Assembly: GCA_046349935.1 (NCBI GenBank)
Contig: JAXMBK010000009.1
Coordinates: 310,001 to 374,000, forward strand
DNA: 64,000 bases
Source of the DNA: CAIXSC01 sp046349935
GTDB lineage: Bacteria; Planctomycetota; Planctomycetia; Pirellulales; Pirellulaceae
Direction of reading: 5' to 3'
Part shown: positions 1-7,950 of the stretch, piece after piece
Position numbering within the stretch: position 1 is the first letter of the stretch
Layout of the letters: every line of letters starts with the position of its first letter
The notes under the pieces: generated by a model
What the model saw: the letters and a program-made list of their open reading frames with translations, nothing else
What the model was told of the DNA's origin: nothing
The model's database searches: none
Program-made: the position numbers and the translations under genes

Positions 1-242
1 ACCACCCAGGATCGACCGTCGACCGCGGGAAACGCAAAGCCCGGTCGGCCCGGCAGCGGGAAGTGCAAGTTTGATCCCACCTCCATGTCGAACAGGTTGA
101 GCGACCCGACGGTGGACGCGCCTCCGTGTTGAATCCCGACCCAACTGAATCTCCCCGGCTCGTATGCGTACGGCCCCTCGGGGAGAAAACGCAATTCAGA
201 TTGACCGGGTCGAAACAGGGGCCGCGCGTCGCACGTCGTCAT
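1..242 (-). CDS. SMP-30/gluconolactonase-like protein, N-terminal part (cut by window edge)
   Basis: Reading the minus strand from an ATG at 242 gives about 80 residues without a stop to the window edge. The reading contains LPEGPYAYEPGRFSWVGIQH, then GSLNLFDMEVGSN and PLPGRPGFAFP. This resembles the first blades of SMP-30/gluconolactonase/LRE-like beta-propellers, which hydrolyse sugar lactones or serve as sugar-acid sensors. It is a family resemblance judged by eye. The gene lies 53 nt downstream of the SHD1-PQQ gene on the same strand and would be the last visible member of that operon. No signal peptide is seen and no strong Shine-Dalgarno sequence precedes the ATG, so the start is tentative. 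Catalytic residues lie outside the window. Confidence 0.6.
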   Translation of the reverse strand, partial: MTTCDARPLFRPGQSELRFLPEGPYAYEPGRFSWVGIQHGGASTVGSLNLFDMEVGSNLHFPLPGRPGFAFPAVDGRSWV

Positions 243-295
243 GGTGGTTCGTCACTGGGCTGGAAGCAAAAGAAACTCGACCGTCGACAGGCATC

Positions 296-1831
296 TCAGT
301 CGGTCGCACGGCGCACGTTATAGCACAGCAGCACGTCGTCGTCGCGGACGTACAGCTTGCCGCGGGCGATGACCGGATGCGGCCAGCTTTCGCGGCGTTT
401 CGACGCCAATTCGAACTTGCCCTTCAGACGGTACTCGTCCGGTGTCGCTTCGATGAGCGCCATAGTGCCGTTTTGGTAGCGGAAATAGAGGTGCCCGTCG
501 GCGTAGGCCACGGCGGCCGAACCGCTCCCCGCGCCGCGTCCGGGGCCCCAGGCCGCCTCTCCGGTCGACATCTTGATGCACAGCGGAAAGCCTTCATTGT
601 GTCCGTGACCACAGTAAATGTGGTCGCCGATCAGCAACATGCCTCCGTGGTGATTCTGCATTCGCTTCGCGTCCAGGAAGTACACTTCGTCGGCTTTCAC
701 TTTTCCGCCGCCGGCGGCGGACAGCTTCAGCAAAGCCGACCCGGTGCCGTAGCCGGTCGAGCAGAAGACGTAGTCCCCTTTGATGATCGGCGTCGGAATG
801 TTGGCCGTCCCATTCGCGACTCGGTTGTAGCCCCACAAGAACGCGCCGTCCTTCGCCGACACTCCGATCACCCCGCGACCGACGAGCTGCACGTACTGCT
901 TCACGCCGCCGCCGTTGCTGACGACGATCGACGAATAGGCCGCGCCGTCCTGTCCACCGGGCCCCCCCTCGGGCATCGGCGTGCGCCAAACCACTTTGCC
1001 TGTTTGCTTATCCAGCGCCGCGAGAATGGCCGACTGCGAACCGGGAGTGCAAATCACCAGATTGCCGTCGATCAGCGGCGACTCGCTATACCCCCACACC
1101 GACATCATTTTTCCGCCGAAGTCGCGTTCGAAGTTCGTGCGCCACTTCTCCTCCCCCGACTCGGCGTCGACGCAGACCATTTCTCCCTTGAAGCCGACTC
1201 CCACCACCAGTCCCTCGGCGACAGTGGGCGTGCAGTTCGGGGCGCTATCCCCTTCGGCGACTTTGGCCTTCCACAGCAGCTTTCCGTCCTTTTCGTCGAG
1301 CGCCAAGATGTGCGACGCGTTGTCAACCAACCCCATCGTGTAGATCTTGCCGTGCGCCACGACGACGCTCGAGAAGCCGCCGCCGAGCCCCGCGGTTTGC
1401 CACGCCAACGGCGGTCCTTCCTCGGGCCAAGTCTGCAAGAGTCCCGTCTCTTTCGACTGCCCGTCGCGCAGCGGACCGCGCCACTGGGACCATTCATCGC
1501 CGGCCGCCTTCGCCAGATCTGCGCCGGCCGCACTCGCCGCTTTCTTCGTCTTCGCGGGCGCACTCTTCGCCGCCGCGCGCTGCTTCAGCGTCTCGCGGAT
1601 GAACTTCTGGTCATCGGCGCTCAAGCGCGCGATCTCGACATTGACGACTTTCCCCGCTTTCGTCTTGATCGTCGCCTTGTTGTCTCGAAACTCAAGGAAT
1701 TCGCCTTCCAGCGTTTTCCCTGACTTCGCGTCGGTCCAGGTCCGCAGCTCCCCATCCTGCGCCCAGCAGACGGCGGCGATCAAAAGCACCGCCGCCGCAA
1801 CCCCCGCCGCCCACCGCAATCGAACTCGCAT
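296..1831 (-). CDS. Exported PQQ-type beta-propeller protein with N-terminal SHD1 domain
   Basis: The 511-residue protein starts at ATG 1831, where a clear signal peptide begins (residues 1-24, cut near CWAQ). An upstream in-frame extension is ignored because it runs into the next gene. Residues about 27-80 (LRTWTDAKSGKTLEGEFLEF to RLSADDQKFIRE) match the SHD1 (SLA1 homology 1) domain that planctomycetes often place on exported proteins. From WSQWRGPLRDG (about 112) to the C-terminus it is a PQQ-like propeller with repeated blades of the type DKQTGKVVWRTP. Family members are periplasmic or surface scaffolds or quinoprotein-like enzymes; no enzyme activity can be assigned. It sits 17 nt after the DUF1501 gene, so the two are probably co-transcribed. 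Confidence 0.9.
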   Translation of the reverse strand: MRVRLRWAAGVAAAVLLIAAVCWAQDGELRTWTDAKSGKTLEGEFLEFRDNKATIKTKAGKVVNVEIARLSADDQKFIRETLKQRAAAKSAPAKTKKAASAAGADLAKAAGDEWSQWRGPLRDGQSKETGLLQTWPEEGPPLAWQTAGLGGGFSSVVVAHGKIYTMGLVDNASHILALDEKDGKLLWKAKVAEGDSAPNCTPTVAEGLVVGVGFKGEMVCVDAESGEEKWRTNFERDFGGKMMSVWGYSESPLIDGNLVICTPGSQSAILAALDKQTGKVVWRTPMPEGGPGGQDGAAYSSIVVSNGGGVKQYVQLVGRGVIGVSAKDGAFLWGYNRVANGTANIPTPIIKGDYVFCSTGYGTGSALLKLSAAGGGKVKADEVYFLDAKRMQNHHGGMLLIGDHIYCGHGHNEGFPLCIKMSTGEAAWGPGRGAGSGSAAVAYADGHLYFRYQNGTMALIEATPDEYRLKGKFELASKRRESWPHPVIARGKLYVRDDDVLLCYNVRRATD

Positions 1832-1848
1832 GGTCCTTGCTCCTTGTC

Positions 1849-3321
1849 TCACGCGATCACTTCGCGAATCACGTTGCCAAACACATCCGTCAGCCGCTCG
1901 CCGCGTCCCTGATGGAAGTACGTCAGTTTCTCGTGGTCGAGCCCCATGAGGGCCAGCAGCGTCGCGTGCAGGTCGTGCAAGTGTACGCGGTTCTCCACCG
2001 CCTCGAAGCCGAATTCGTCGGTCGCACCGTACGCCGTCCCGCCGCGGACGCCGCCGCCCGCCAGCCACATCGAGAAGCCATACGGATTGTGGTTGCGTCC
2101 TGGTTCGCCTTGTCCTTCGCTAAACGGCATCCGACCGAACTCGCCGCCCCAAACCACGAGGGTCGAATCGAGCAACCCGCGCTGCTCAAGGTCGGTCAAA
2201 AGCGCCGCGATCGGTTGATCCACCTCGCCCGCATGCTGCCCATGATTCGTCTCGATGCTCTTGTGTGCATCCCACGTGTCCTCCAGATGTCCGCCGCCCG
2301 AGTACAGTTGGACGAACCGTACGCCGCGTTCCACCAGTCGCCGAGCGACCAAGCAGTTCCGCCCAAACTCGTTCGTCGGCTCGCGCCCCACGCCGTACAT
2401 CTCGAGCGTCTGCGAGGTTTCTCGAGTCAAGTCGACCGCTTCGGGAGTCTCCGACTGCATGCGAAACGCCAACTCATATGCATTGATCCGCGACGCCAAC
2501 TCCTGTCCGCCCGGCCGCTGCGCCAGATGTTCGGCGTTGAGCTGCGCGAGGAGGTCGAGTTGTTCGCGTTGGGCTTGTCGATCGATGTGCGCGGGGCCGC
2601 GCAGGTCGAGGATCGGGTCGCCGATCGGCCGAAACAGCGTCCCCTGGTACGACGACGGCATAAAGCCGCTCGACCAATTCGGCTGACCGCTGATCGGTCC
2701 GCCTCGCTTGTCGAGGATCACGACGTAGCCTGGGAGATTTTGGTTCTGCGTTCCCAGACCGTACACCGACCAACTTCCCAGCGACGGGCGACCAATGAAC
2801 GTCTTGCCAGTGTTCATCGCCACCAACGCCGACCCGTGAGCGTGACTATCCGTGTGGCACGACCGGAGCACCGCCAGTTTGTCCGCGTGCGTCCGCACCT
2901 TCTCGAAAAAGTCGGAGATCAGCAGCCCGCTGCGGCCGCCGGGTCGAAACTTGCGAAAGGCAGGCGTCAGATAACCGACTTTGCGACCGCCCGAATTGAT
3001 GTACTTTTTTCCCGGCGGCAGCGGCTGACCGGCATACTTTTCCAGGTCAGGCTTGTAATCGAACGTGTCGACTTGGCTGGGCCCGCCGTTCATCATCAAG
3101 AAGATGACGCTCTTCGCCTGCGCAGCGAAGTGCGGCTTCTTCGGCGCCAACGGATTCAGCGCCGCCGCTTCGCCGACCTTTGCGGCCACCTCGGCGGCGA
3201 CCGCCGGCCGCGCGAAAAAACCATCGCCGTCGAGCAATGCGGTCAGGGCGAGGCCGGTGAAACCGCCGCCCATTTGCCACACCCACTCGCGTCGACTCAT
3301 TCCGCACGGATACTGCCGCAT
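1849..3321 (-). CDS. DUF1501 family exported protein (sulfatase-fold-like)
   Basis: The 490-residue protein is of usual DUF1501 length. The start at 3321 is supported by GGGAGG six bases upstream; an internal Met at residue 8 (MSRREW) is the alternative. The N-terminus (SRREWVWQMGGGFTGLALTALL) is a twin-arginine-like or atypical signal. Family hallmarks are FLMMNGGPSQVDTFD, the AVLRSCHTDSHAHGSA stretch and VVWGGEFGRMPFSEGQG near the C-terminus, which recall the alkaline phosphatase/sulfatase fold. In planctomycetes DUF1501 genes almost always follow a DUF1549/DUF1553 cytochrome gene. Here the gap to that gene is 13 nt. The biochemical function of the pair is unknown; both are probably exported. 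Confidence 0.95.
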   Translation of the reverse strand: MRQYPCGMSRREWVWQMGGGFTGLALTALLDGDGFFARPAVAAEVAAKVGEAAALNPLAPKKPHFAAQAKSVIFLMMNGGPSQVDTFDYKPDLEKYAGQPLPPGKKYINSGGRKVGYLTPAFRKFRPGGRSGLLISDFFEKVRTHADKLAVLRSCHTDSHAHGSALVAMNTGKTFIGRPSLGSWSVYGLGTQNQNLPGYVVILDKRGGPISGQPNWSSGFMPSSYQGTLFRPIGDPILDLRGPAHIDRQAQREQLDLLAQLNAEHLAQRPGGQELASRINAYELAFRMQSETPEAVDLTRETSQTLEMYGVGREPTNEFGRNCLVARRLVERGVRFVQLYSGGGHLEDTWDAHKSIETNHGQHAGEVDQPIAALLTDLEQRGLLDSTLVVWGGEFGRMPFSEGQGEPGRNHNPYGFSMWLAGGGVRGGTAYGATDEFGFEAVENRVHLHDLHATLLALMGLDHEKLTYFHQGRGERLTDVFGNVIREVIA

Positions 3322-3334
3322 CCTCGACCTCCCG

Positions 3335-6280
3335 TCAATCGACGTAAGCGAACTCGTTGCTGTTCAGCAGCACGTGACACAGCGACGCGAGCGCCAAGCG
3401 GCGGGCGTCGACCGGTTGCGGCGGCGCTGGCTTCTCCATCATCCCCGGGTAACGCCGATCGTACCAATCCAGGAGCAGCGTCCGTTGGTCGTCCGACAAT
3501 TGGCCGTCGAACACCAGCAGTTCCGCCACGTCCCCCGCCCAGTACTCGCCGTCGATGTTTCCCTGTTGTCCCACGACGTATGTGTGTCCCAAATCGCGAG
3601 TCGACAACGGCGCGCCTTTGCTGGCCACATGCCGCCTGTTCTGGAAGATCTGCGCATCGCGCGCGCCGCTCATCGCCAACAGCAAAAACGGCGACTCGCG
3701 TCGTTCCAACCGCCCCACCCCCGAAAAGTCGTCGCTCAAGCGCACCGCATCGACGCCGGTGAGTCCCACAAATAGCGAGGAGCCCGAATTGCCCGCCGCG
3801 CCATTCCAATTCGAGAACAATTCGCGATGTCCCGCCGGTCCGCGATCAGCGACGACTGCGAGCACCGTGAACTGTTGGCTCTTCACAACCTGCCCCGCCA
3901 GTTCCATGAATTGGCGTTTCCCTTCAAAACGAACCACCGCCCGACCGAAGGCCGCTTTCGGGATCAGCTGGGGACGTCGTGCGGCGTCGACTTGACGAGC
4001 GTGATGCCCCGCACCGGACTGATCTTCCCACTCGGACGCCGCGCCGCTTGCGTCGCTGCGCACGCCCCGTTCGGCGTCGAGCCACAACACGAGTTGTTCC
4101 TTCAGCGGCAGTTCCGGTCCCAAGCGATTGGCCGACGATTCTCTCGGCTCCCATGCAGCAATCGTCCGTTCGGCAAATCGCAAGAAGTTCGCGCGCTGCA
4201 CCTGCAAGTGCCGAACGGCGGCCTTCAATTCGGTTTCCGAAGGCTGGCGTCCCAACGCGATCCGCCAGGCGACTTGCACCGCTTGCTCATCATTCTCTCC
4301 CGCCTCCCCGGCGACTCGCCGCGCAAACGACTCGCTTTGCTGGTGCGCGAACTCGTTGTTCAACAGCGCCAGCGCCTGCGGCGCCACGGTCGAAACTTCG
4401 CGCTGCGCGCACGGCAACGTCGTATCGACGAAGTCGAAGGTGGTGAGCAGCGGCGGCAATAGGCTGCGCTGCGAGTACATGTAGACGCTGCGGCGGCCCT
4501 GCTCGGAATCGGGCGACGGCTGCCACGCCCCCGACTTGCGCGAGAGGCCCTCCAGCGCATCGGCGCTAATCGTCGGCTTAAAGCTCGGCCCTCCCATACG
4601 CAGGTCGAGCCGACCGGCGGCGGTCAGCATCGCATCCCGCAGCAACTCCGCATCGAGCCGCCGCCGCTCGCCGCGCCACCAAGTGTGATTGGCATGGTCT
4701 GCTTGCGAGTACGCCGTCTGCTGCGGATGAACCGACGATTGGCGGTAGACATGCGACGTCACGATCTGTCGGTGCAACGGTTTCAGTCGCCATTGGCCCC
4801 GCTGCAGTTCGCCCGCCAGCCAGTCCAGCAATTCAGGATGCGTCGGTTTCGCCCCTGTGAAGCCAAAATTGTCGGGCGTCCGCACGAGTCCCTGGCCCAT
4901 GTGATGCAGCCAGAGCCGATTCACGGCCAGCCGCGGCGTGAGTGGGTTGCGTGCATCGACGATCCAGTCGGCCAACTGCCTACGTCGCAGCGTCGTGCGC
5001 GACCCGGCTGGCGGCGGCGCGAACGGTTGATCCAATTGGGGCAGAAGCGACAAGCCGCCCGGCGGCACTTCATCCGCAGGGCGATGGGGATCTCCTTTGC
5101 GAAGCAGCTTCAACGGCGGAGGCGACGGCGAAACATCGGTCCACCCCAACACGTCGGCGCCCAACTCGTCGCGCGTCGGCCCCCCCAGCAGCTCGCGACC
5201 GCGCGGCTCGATCGGTCCCGGCCAAAATGCGGCCGCCATTCGGTAATAGTCGCGCTGCGGAATCGGATCAAATTTATGGTCGTGGCAACGAGCGCATTTG
5301 GTCGTAAGCCCCAGGAACGCCGTGCTCGCCGCGTGGACCAAGTCTTCCAGCCGTTCGTACTTGTATTCCTGAGGATCGTTCGGCTCGTCGTTCCACGTTC
5401 CCAGTCGCAAGAAGCCGGTCGCGACAAGCTCCCGCTCCGTTCGCCCGTCCAATTCGTCCCCCGCCAACTGCGCCTTCACAAACTGGTCGTACGGCAGATC
5501 CTCGTTCAGCGACTGAATCACCCAATCGCGATACTTCCAGGCGAACGGTTTCTCTTGGTCCCGTTCGTAGCCCGACGTATCGGCGAAGCGGGCCAGGTCG
5601 AGCCAGTACCGGGCCCAGCGTTCTCCGAAGCGCGGCGAGGCCAGCAGCCGATCGACTTGTCGTTCATACGCATCCGGCGCTGCGTCGGCGGTGAACTGAT
5701 CTAATTCTTCGCCGCTCGGCGCCAGCCCCGTTAGATCCACGAACAAACGTCTCAACAACTGCGTCCTTTCGGCCTCCGGCGCTGGCTCGCGCTCGGCCCG
5801 CCGCAATGTTTGCTGAATGAACAAGTCGATGGCAGTCCGGCTGTGCGAGCGATCTTCGAGCAACGGCGGCGCGACGAGCCGCAGCGGCTGAAACGCCCAC
5901 CAGTCGCGTCCTCCGCGCTGCTCGCTGGTCCGCTCGAAGAGATCAAGCTTCCGTCCCGCGGGCCAACGAGCGCCGGACGTGATCCATTCTCCGAGCAACT
6001 GACGCTCGGCGTCGGCCAATCGCCGCGACTTGCCCTGATGCGCCGGCGGCATCTCCCCCTTCTCCACGCGTTCCCACAGGTAGCTTTCCGCAAGCTGCCC
6101 CGAGACGAGCGCCGGTCCCGAATCGCCGCCCCGCCTTGCGGCCTCGAACGATGTGAGATCGAGCCCTCCCGACGGATTGCCGGAGTGGTGACATTCGACG
6201 CAGCGCCGCAACAACAGCGGCGCTACGTCCGTTTCAAAGTCTGCCGCGCACAGCGCCGCGACGATCGCCAGTGCATACAT
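3335..6280 (-). CDS. PSCyt1/DUF1549/DUF1553 cytochrome protein with inserted LamG-like module
   Basis: The protein has 981 residues. A short hydrophobic N-terminus is followed by a c-type haem site CVECH at residues 27-31 (PSCyt1 domain, to about 110). The DUF1549 (PSCyt2) domain follows at about 145-360 and holds a second CxxCH, CARCHDHKFDP. DUF1553 (PSD1) begins near 430 (RRQLADWIVDARNPLTPRLA). At about 745-945 a concanavalin A/LamG-like segment (LVLWLDAERGVRSDASG, then LLVFDGQLSDDQ) interrupts DUF1553. The canonical DUF1553 ending, LCHVLLNSNEFAYVD, resumes after it. It is probably a periplasmic haem protein acting with DUF1501; the substrate is unknown and the LamG-like segment may bind carbohydrate. 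The gene is 13 nt upstream of DUF1501. Confidence 0.95.
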   Translation of the reverse strand: MYALAIVAALCAADFETDVAPLLLRRCVECHHSGNPSGGLDLTSFEAARRGGDSGPALVSGQLAESYLWERVEKGEMPPAHQGKSRRLADAERQLLGEWITSGARWPAGRKLDLFERTSEQRGGRDWWAFQPLRLVAPPLLEDRSHSRTAIDLFIQQTLRRAEREPAPEAERTQLLRRLFVDLTGLAPSGEELDQFTADAAPDAYERQVDRLLASPRFGERWARYWLDLARFADTSGYERDQEKPFAWKYRDWVIQSLNEDLPYDQFVKAQLAGDELDGRTERELVATGFLRLGTWNDEPNDPQEYKYERLEDLVHAASTAFLGLTTKCARCHDHKFDPIPQRDYYRMAAAFWPGPIEPRGRELLGGPTRDELGADVLGWTDVSPSPPPLKLLRKGDPHRPADEVPPGGLSLLPQLDQPFAPPPAGSRTTLRRRQLADWIVDARNPLTPRLAVNRLWLHHMGQGLVRTPDNFGFTGAKPTHPELLDWLAGELQRGQWRLKPLHRQIVTSHVYRQSSVHPQQTAYSQADHANHTWWRGERRRLDAELLRDAMLTAAGRLDLRMGGPSFKPTISADALEGLSRKSGAWQPSPDSEQGRRSVYMYSQRSLLPPLLTTFDFVDTTLPCAQREVSTVAPQALALLNNEFAHQQSESFARRVAGEAGENDEQAVQVAWRIALGRQPSETELKAAVRHLQVQRANFLRFAERTIAAWEPRESSANRLGPELPLKEQLVLWLDAERGVRSDASGAASEWEDQSGAGHHARQVDAARRPQLIPKAAFGRAVVRFEGKRQFMELAGQVVKSQQFTVLAVVADRGPAGHRELFSNWNGAAGNSGSSLFVGLTGVDAVRLSDDFSGVGRLERRESPFLLLAMSGARDAQIFQNRRHVASKGAPLSTRDLGHTYVVGQQGNIDGEYWAGDVAELLVFDGQLSDDQRTLLLDWYDRRYPGMMEKPAPPQPVDARRLALASLCHVLLNSNEFAYVD

Positions 6281-6301
6281 GGGGCCGCCTCGTTCCCAAG
6301 A

Positions 6302-6919
6302 TCACTCGCGCTTGAGCGGGATGGTGTAGAACAGAATTCGGTGTTCGACGCCGTCCTCGCGCGAGGTCATCGACATGATCTTTTCGGCTTTGATGCCGGG
6401 AATCTCAAAGTCGTGACACACGATGCGCGTGCCGTCCTTCATCTTTTCCAATTGCGGAATCAGGCGTTGGTTGAGCTTCGGAAGCAAGTACAACGTGATG
6501 ACGCTGGCCGGCGTCAGGTCGACCTCGAAAATGTCTTGTTGGAAGATTTCGACGCGTTCCTCCACTTTCGCCTTCTTCGCGTTCGCCTTCGACTCGGCGA
6601 CGCGCTGGGGATCGAGGTCGTAACCGCGGCCTTTGCAGCCCGTCTTCTTGGCGGCCGTCACGATGAACCGACCATCACCGCAGCCCAGGTCGAAGACCAC
6701 GTCTTCTTTCGTCACCTTGGCGACATCCAGCATCTTGGCGACCACATCGTGCGGAGTGGCCACGTACACGACGTCGGCCGTGCGCTTCTTGCCGACGGGG
6801 GGGGCTTCCTTCTTCGGCTCGTCATCCGCTCGGACGCTGCTGACGCTCAACGCCGCCAACACCGTCCACGCGCTCAGCACTCTCCAACCAACACGCTGTC
6901 CCTGCGACTTCCTGCCCAT
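6302..6919 (-). CDS. Exported class I SAM-dependent methyltransferase-like protein
   Basis: The 205-residue protein starts at ATG 6919, where a signal peptide begins (residues 1-31, ending near SSVRA). A much longer upstream frame is rejected because it lies opposite the convincing TIM-barrel gene at 7037-7945. Motif I of class I methyltransferases is clear (DLGCGDG, residues 77-83), followed by GYDLDPQRV for the acidic residue that holds the ribose and by QQDIFEV. An exported SAM enzyme is odd because SAM is cytoplasmic, although planctomycetes have many such genes. The acceptor substrate is unknown. It is the first gene of the minus-strand operon, 21 nt before the cytochrome gene, and diverges from the isomerase gene at 7037. 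Confidence 0.85.
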   Translation of the reverse strand: MGRKSQGQRVGWRVLSAWTVLAALSVSSVRADDEPKKEAPPVGKKRTADVVYVATPHDVVAKMLDVAKVTKEDVVFDLGCGDGRFIVTAAKKTGCKGRGYDLDPQRVAESKANAKKAKVEERVEIFQQDIFEVDLTPASVITLYLLPKLNQRLIPQLEKMKDGTRIVCHDFEIPGIKAEKIMSMTSREDGVEHRILFYTIPLKRE

Positions 6920-7036
6920 GTAAGTCCTCGCTTGTCGTTGATAGATAAAACGATCGTTGTTCGCTATTCTGATCGCTTCCTCGCCATCGATGCAACGACT
7001 GTTGCCGCCTCGCGACCATTTCCTTGAGCCACCTCC

Positions 7037-7945
7037 ATGCCGCCGCGCCTGTCTGCCTTTCCCAAGTGCTACCTCGACGACATCGCCGGCCGCCGGTCGA
7101 TGTCGGTCTTCGACTGGATCGAGATGGCTCGGTCTCTCGATGCCGACGGCCTCGAAATGTATGAAGGTTTCTTCGAGAGTCTCGACGACGCGTACCTCGA
7201 TCGGCTCTCCGCAGCCCTGGCCGACGCGGGCTTCGCGATGCCCATGCTGTGCTGTTCGCCCGACTTCACCCACCCCGACCCGGCCGCACGCCGCCGCGCC
7301 ATCGATCGGCAAGCGGAGATGATTCGCGTCACGCGGCGCCTCGGCGGCCCCCGCGCCGTCTGCCGCGTGTTGAGCGGCCAGCGCTACCCCGAAGTGTCGC
7401 GCCCGCAAGGCATCGAATGGGTGGTGGAGTGCCTGGAGGCTTGCCTGCCGATCGCCCGCGAATACGACGTCGTCCTGGGCATGGAGAACCATTACAAGGA
7501 CGGCTTCTGGAAGTATCCTGAATTCGCTCAGAAGAGCGACGTGTTCCTCGAGATCGTCGGCCGCATCGCCGATCGTACGCACTTCGGCGTCCAGTACGAT
7601 CCGTCGAACGCGATCGTCGCGGGCGATGATCCGCTTGTATTGCTGCGTGCGATCGCGGATCGCGTAGTCAGTATGCATGCCAGCGATCGGTACCTGGCTG
7701 AGGGCGCGACGCTCGACGATCTCCGTCAATCCGACGGCACGCTGGGCTACTCCCCCAATCTACGGCACGGCGTCACCGGCCGCGGGCTCAACGATTATCC
7801 AACCATCTTTCAGATTCTCGCGGATCACCATTACCACGGCTGGATCAGCATCGAAGACGGGATGAACGGGATGGCGGAGATGGCCGAGTCGCTGGCGTTC
7901 CTCCGTACGATGGTCCAACGCTACTTTCCCCAGAACGAAGGGTAA
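7037..7945 (+). CDS. Sugar phosphate isomerase/epimerase-like TIM-barrel protein
   Basis: The 302-residue protein is of usual length for the xylose isomerase-like TIM barrel (AP_endonuc_2 family). Likely metal or substrate sites are the acidic cluster in DGLEMYEGFFES near the N-terminus, GMENHYKDG mid-protein, GVQYDPSN, SMHASDRY and the final ISIEDGM. The spacing of Glu, Asp, His and Glu fits a divalent-metal aldose-ketose isomerase or epimerase. No signal peptide is seen, so it should act in the cytoplasm. The downstream sulfatase starts 5 nt after the stop, which suggests joint use in breakdown of a sulfated sugar. The exact substrate cannot be read from the sequence. Confidence 0.87.
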   Translation: MPPRLSAFPKCYLDDIAGRRSMSVFDWIEMARSLDADGLEMYEGFFESLDDAYLDRLSAALADAGFAMPMLCCSPDFTHPDPAARRRAIDRQAEMIRVTRRLGGPRAVCRVLSGQRYPEVSRPQGIEWVVECLEACLPIAREYDVVLGMENHYKDGFWKYPEFAQKSDVFLEIVGRIADRTHFGVQYDPSNAIVAGDDPLVLLRAIADRVVSMHASDRYLAEGATLDDLRQSDGTLGYSPNLRHGVTGRGLNDYPTIFQILADHHYHGWISIEDGMNGMAEMAESLAFLRTMVQRYFPQNEG

Positions 7946-7950
7946 CCTCC

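Noticed and set aside
164..1723. Plus-strand frame of 519 codons opposite the SHD1-PQQ gene
   Set aside because: Arg/His-rich shadow caused by high GC; the minus strand encodes clear PQQ blades and an SHD1 domain.
1837..3762. Long plus-strand frame of 641 codons across the DUF1501 and cytochrome genes
   Set aside because: Arg-rich shadow with no recognisable family, antisense to two well-supported conserved genes.
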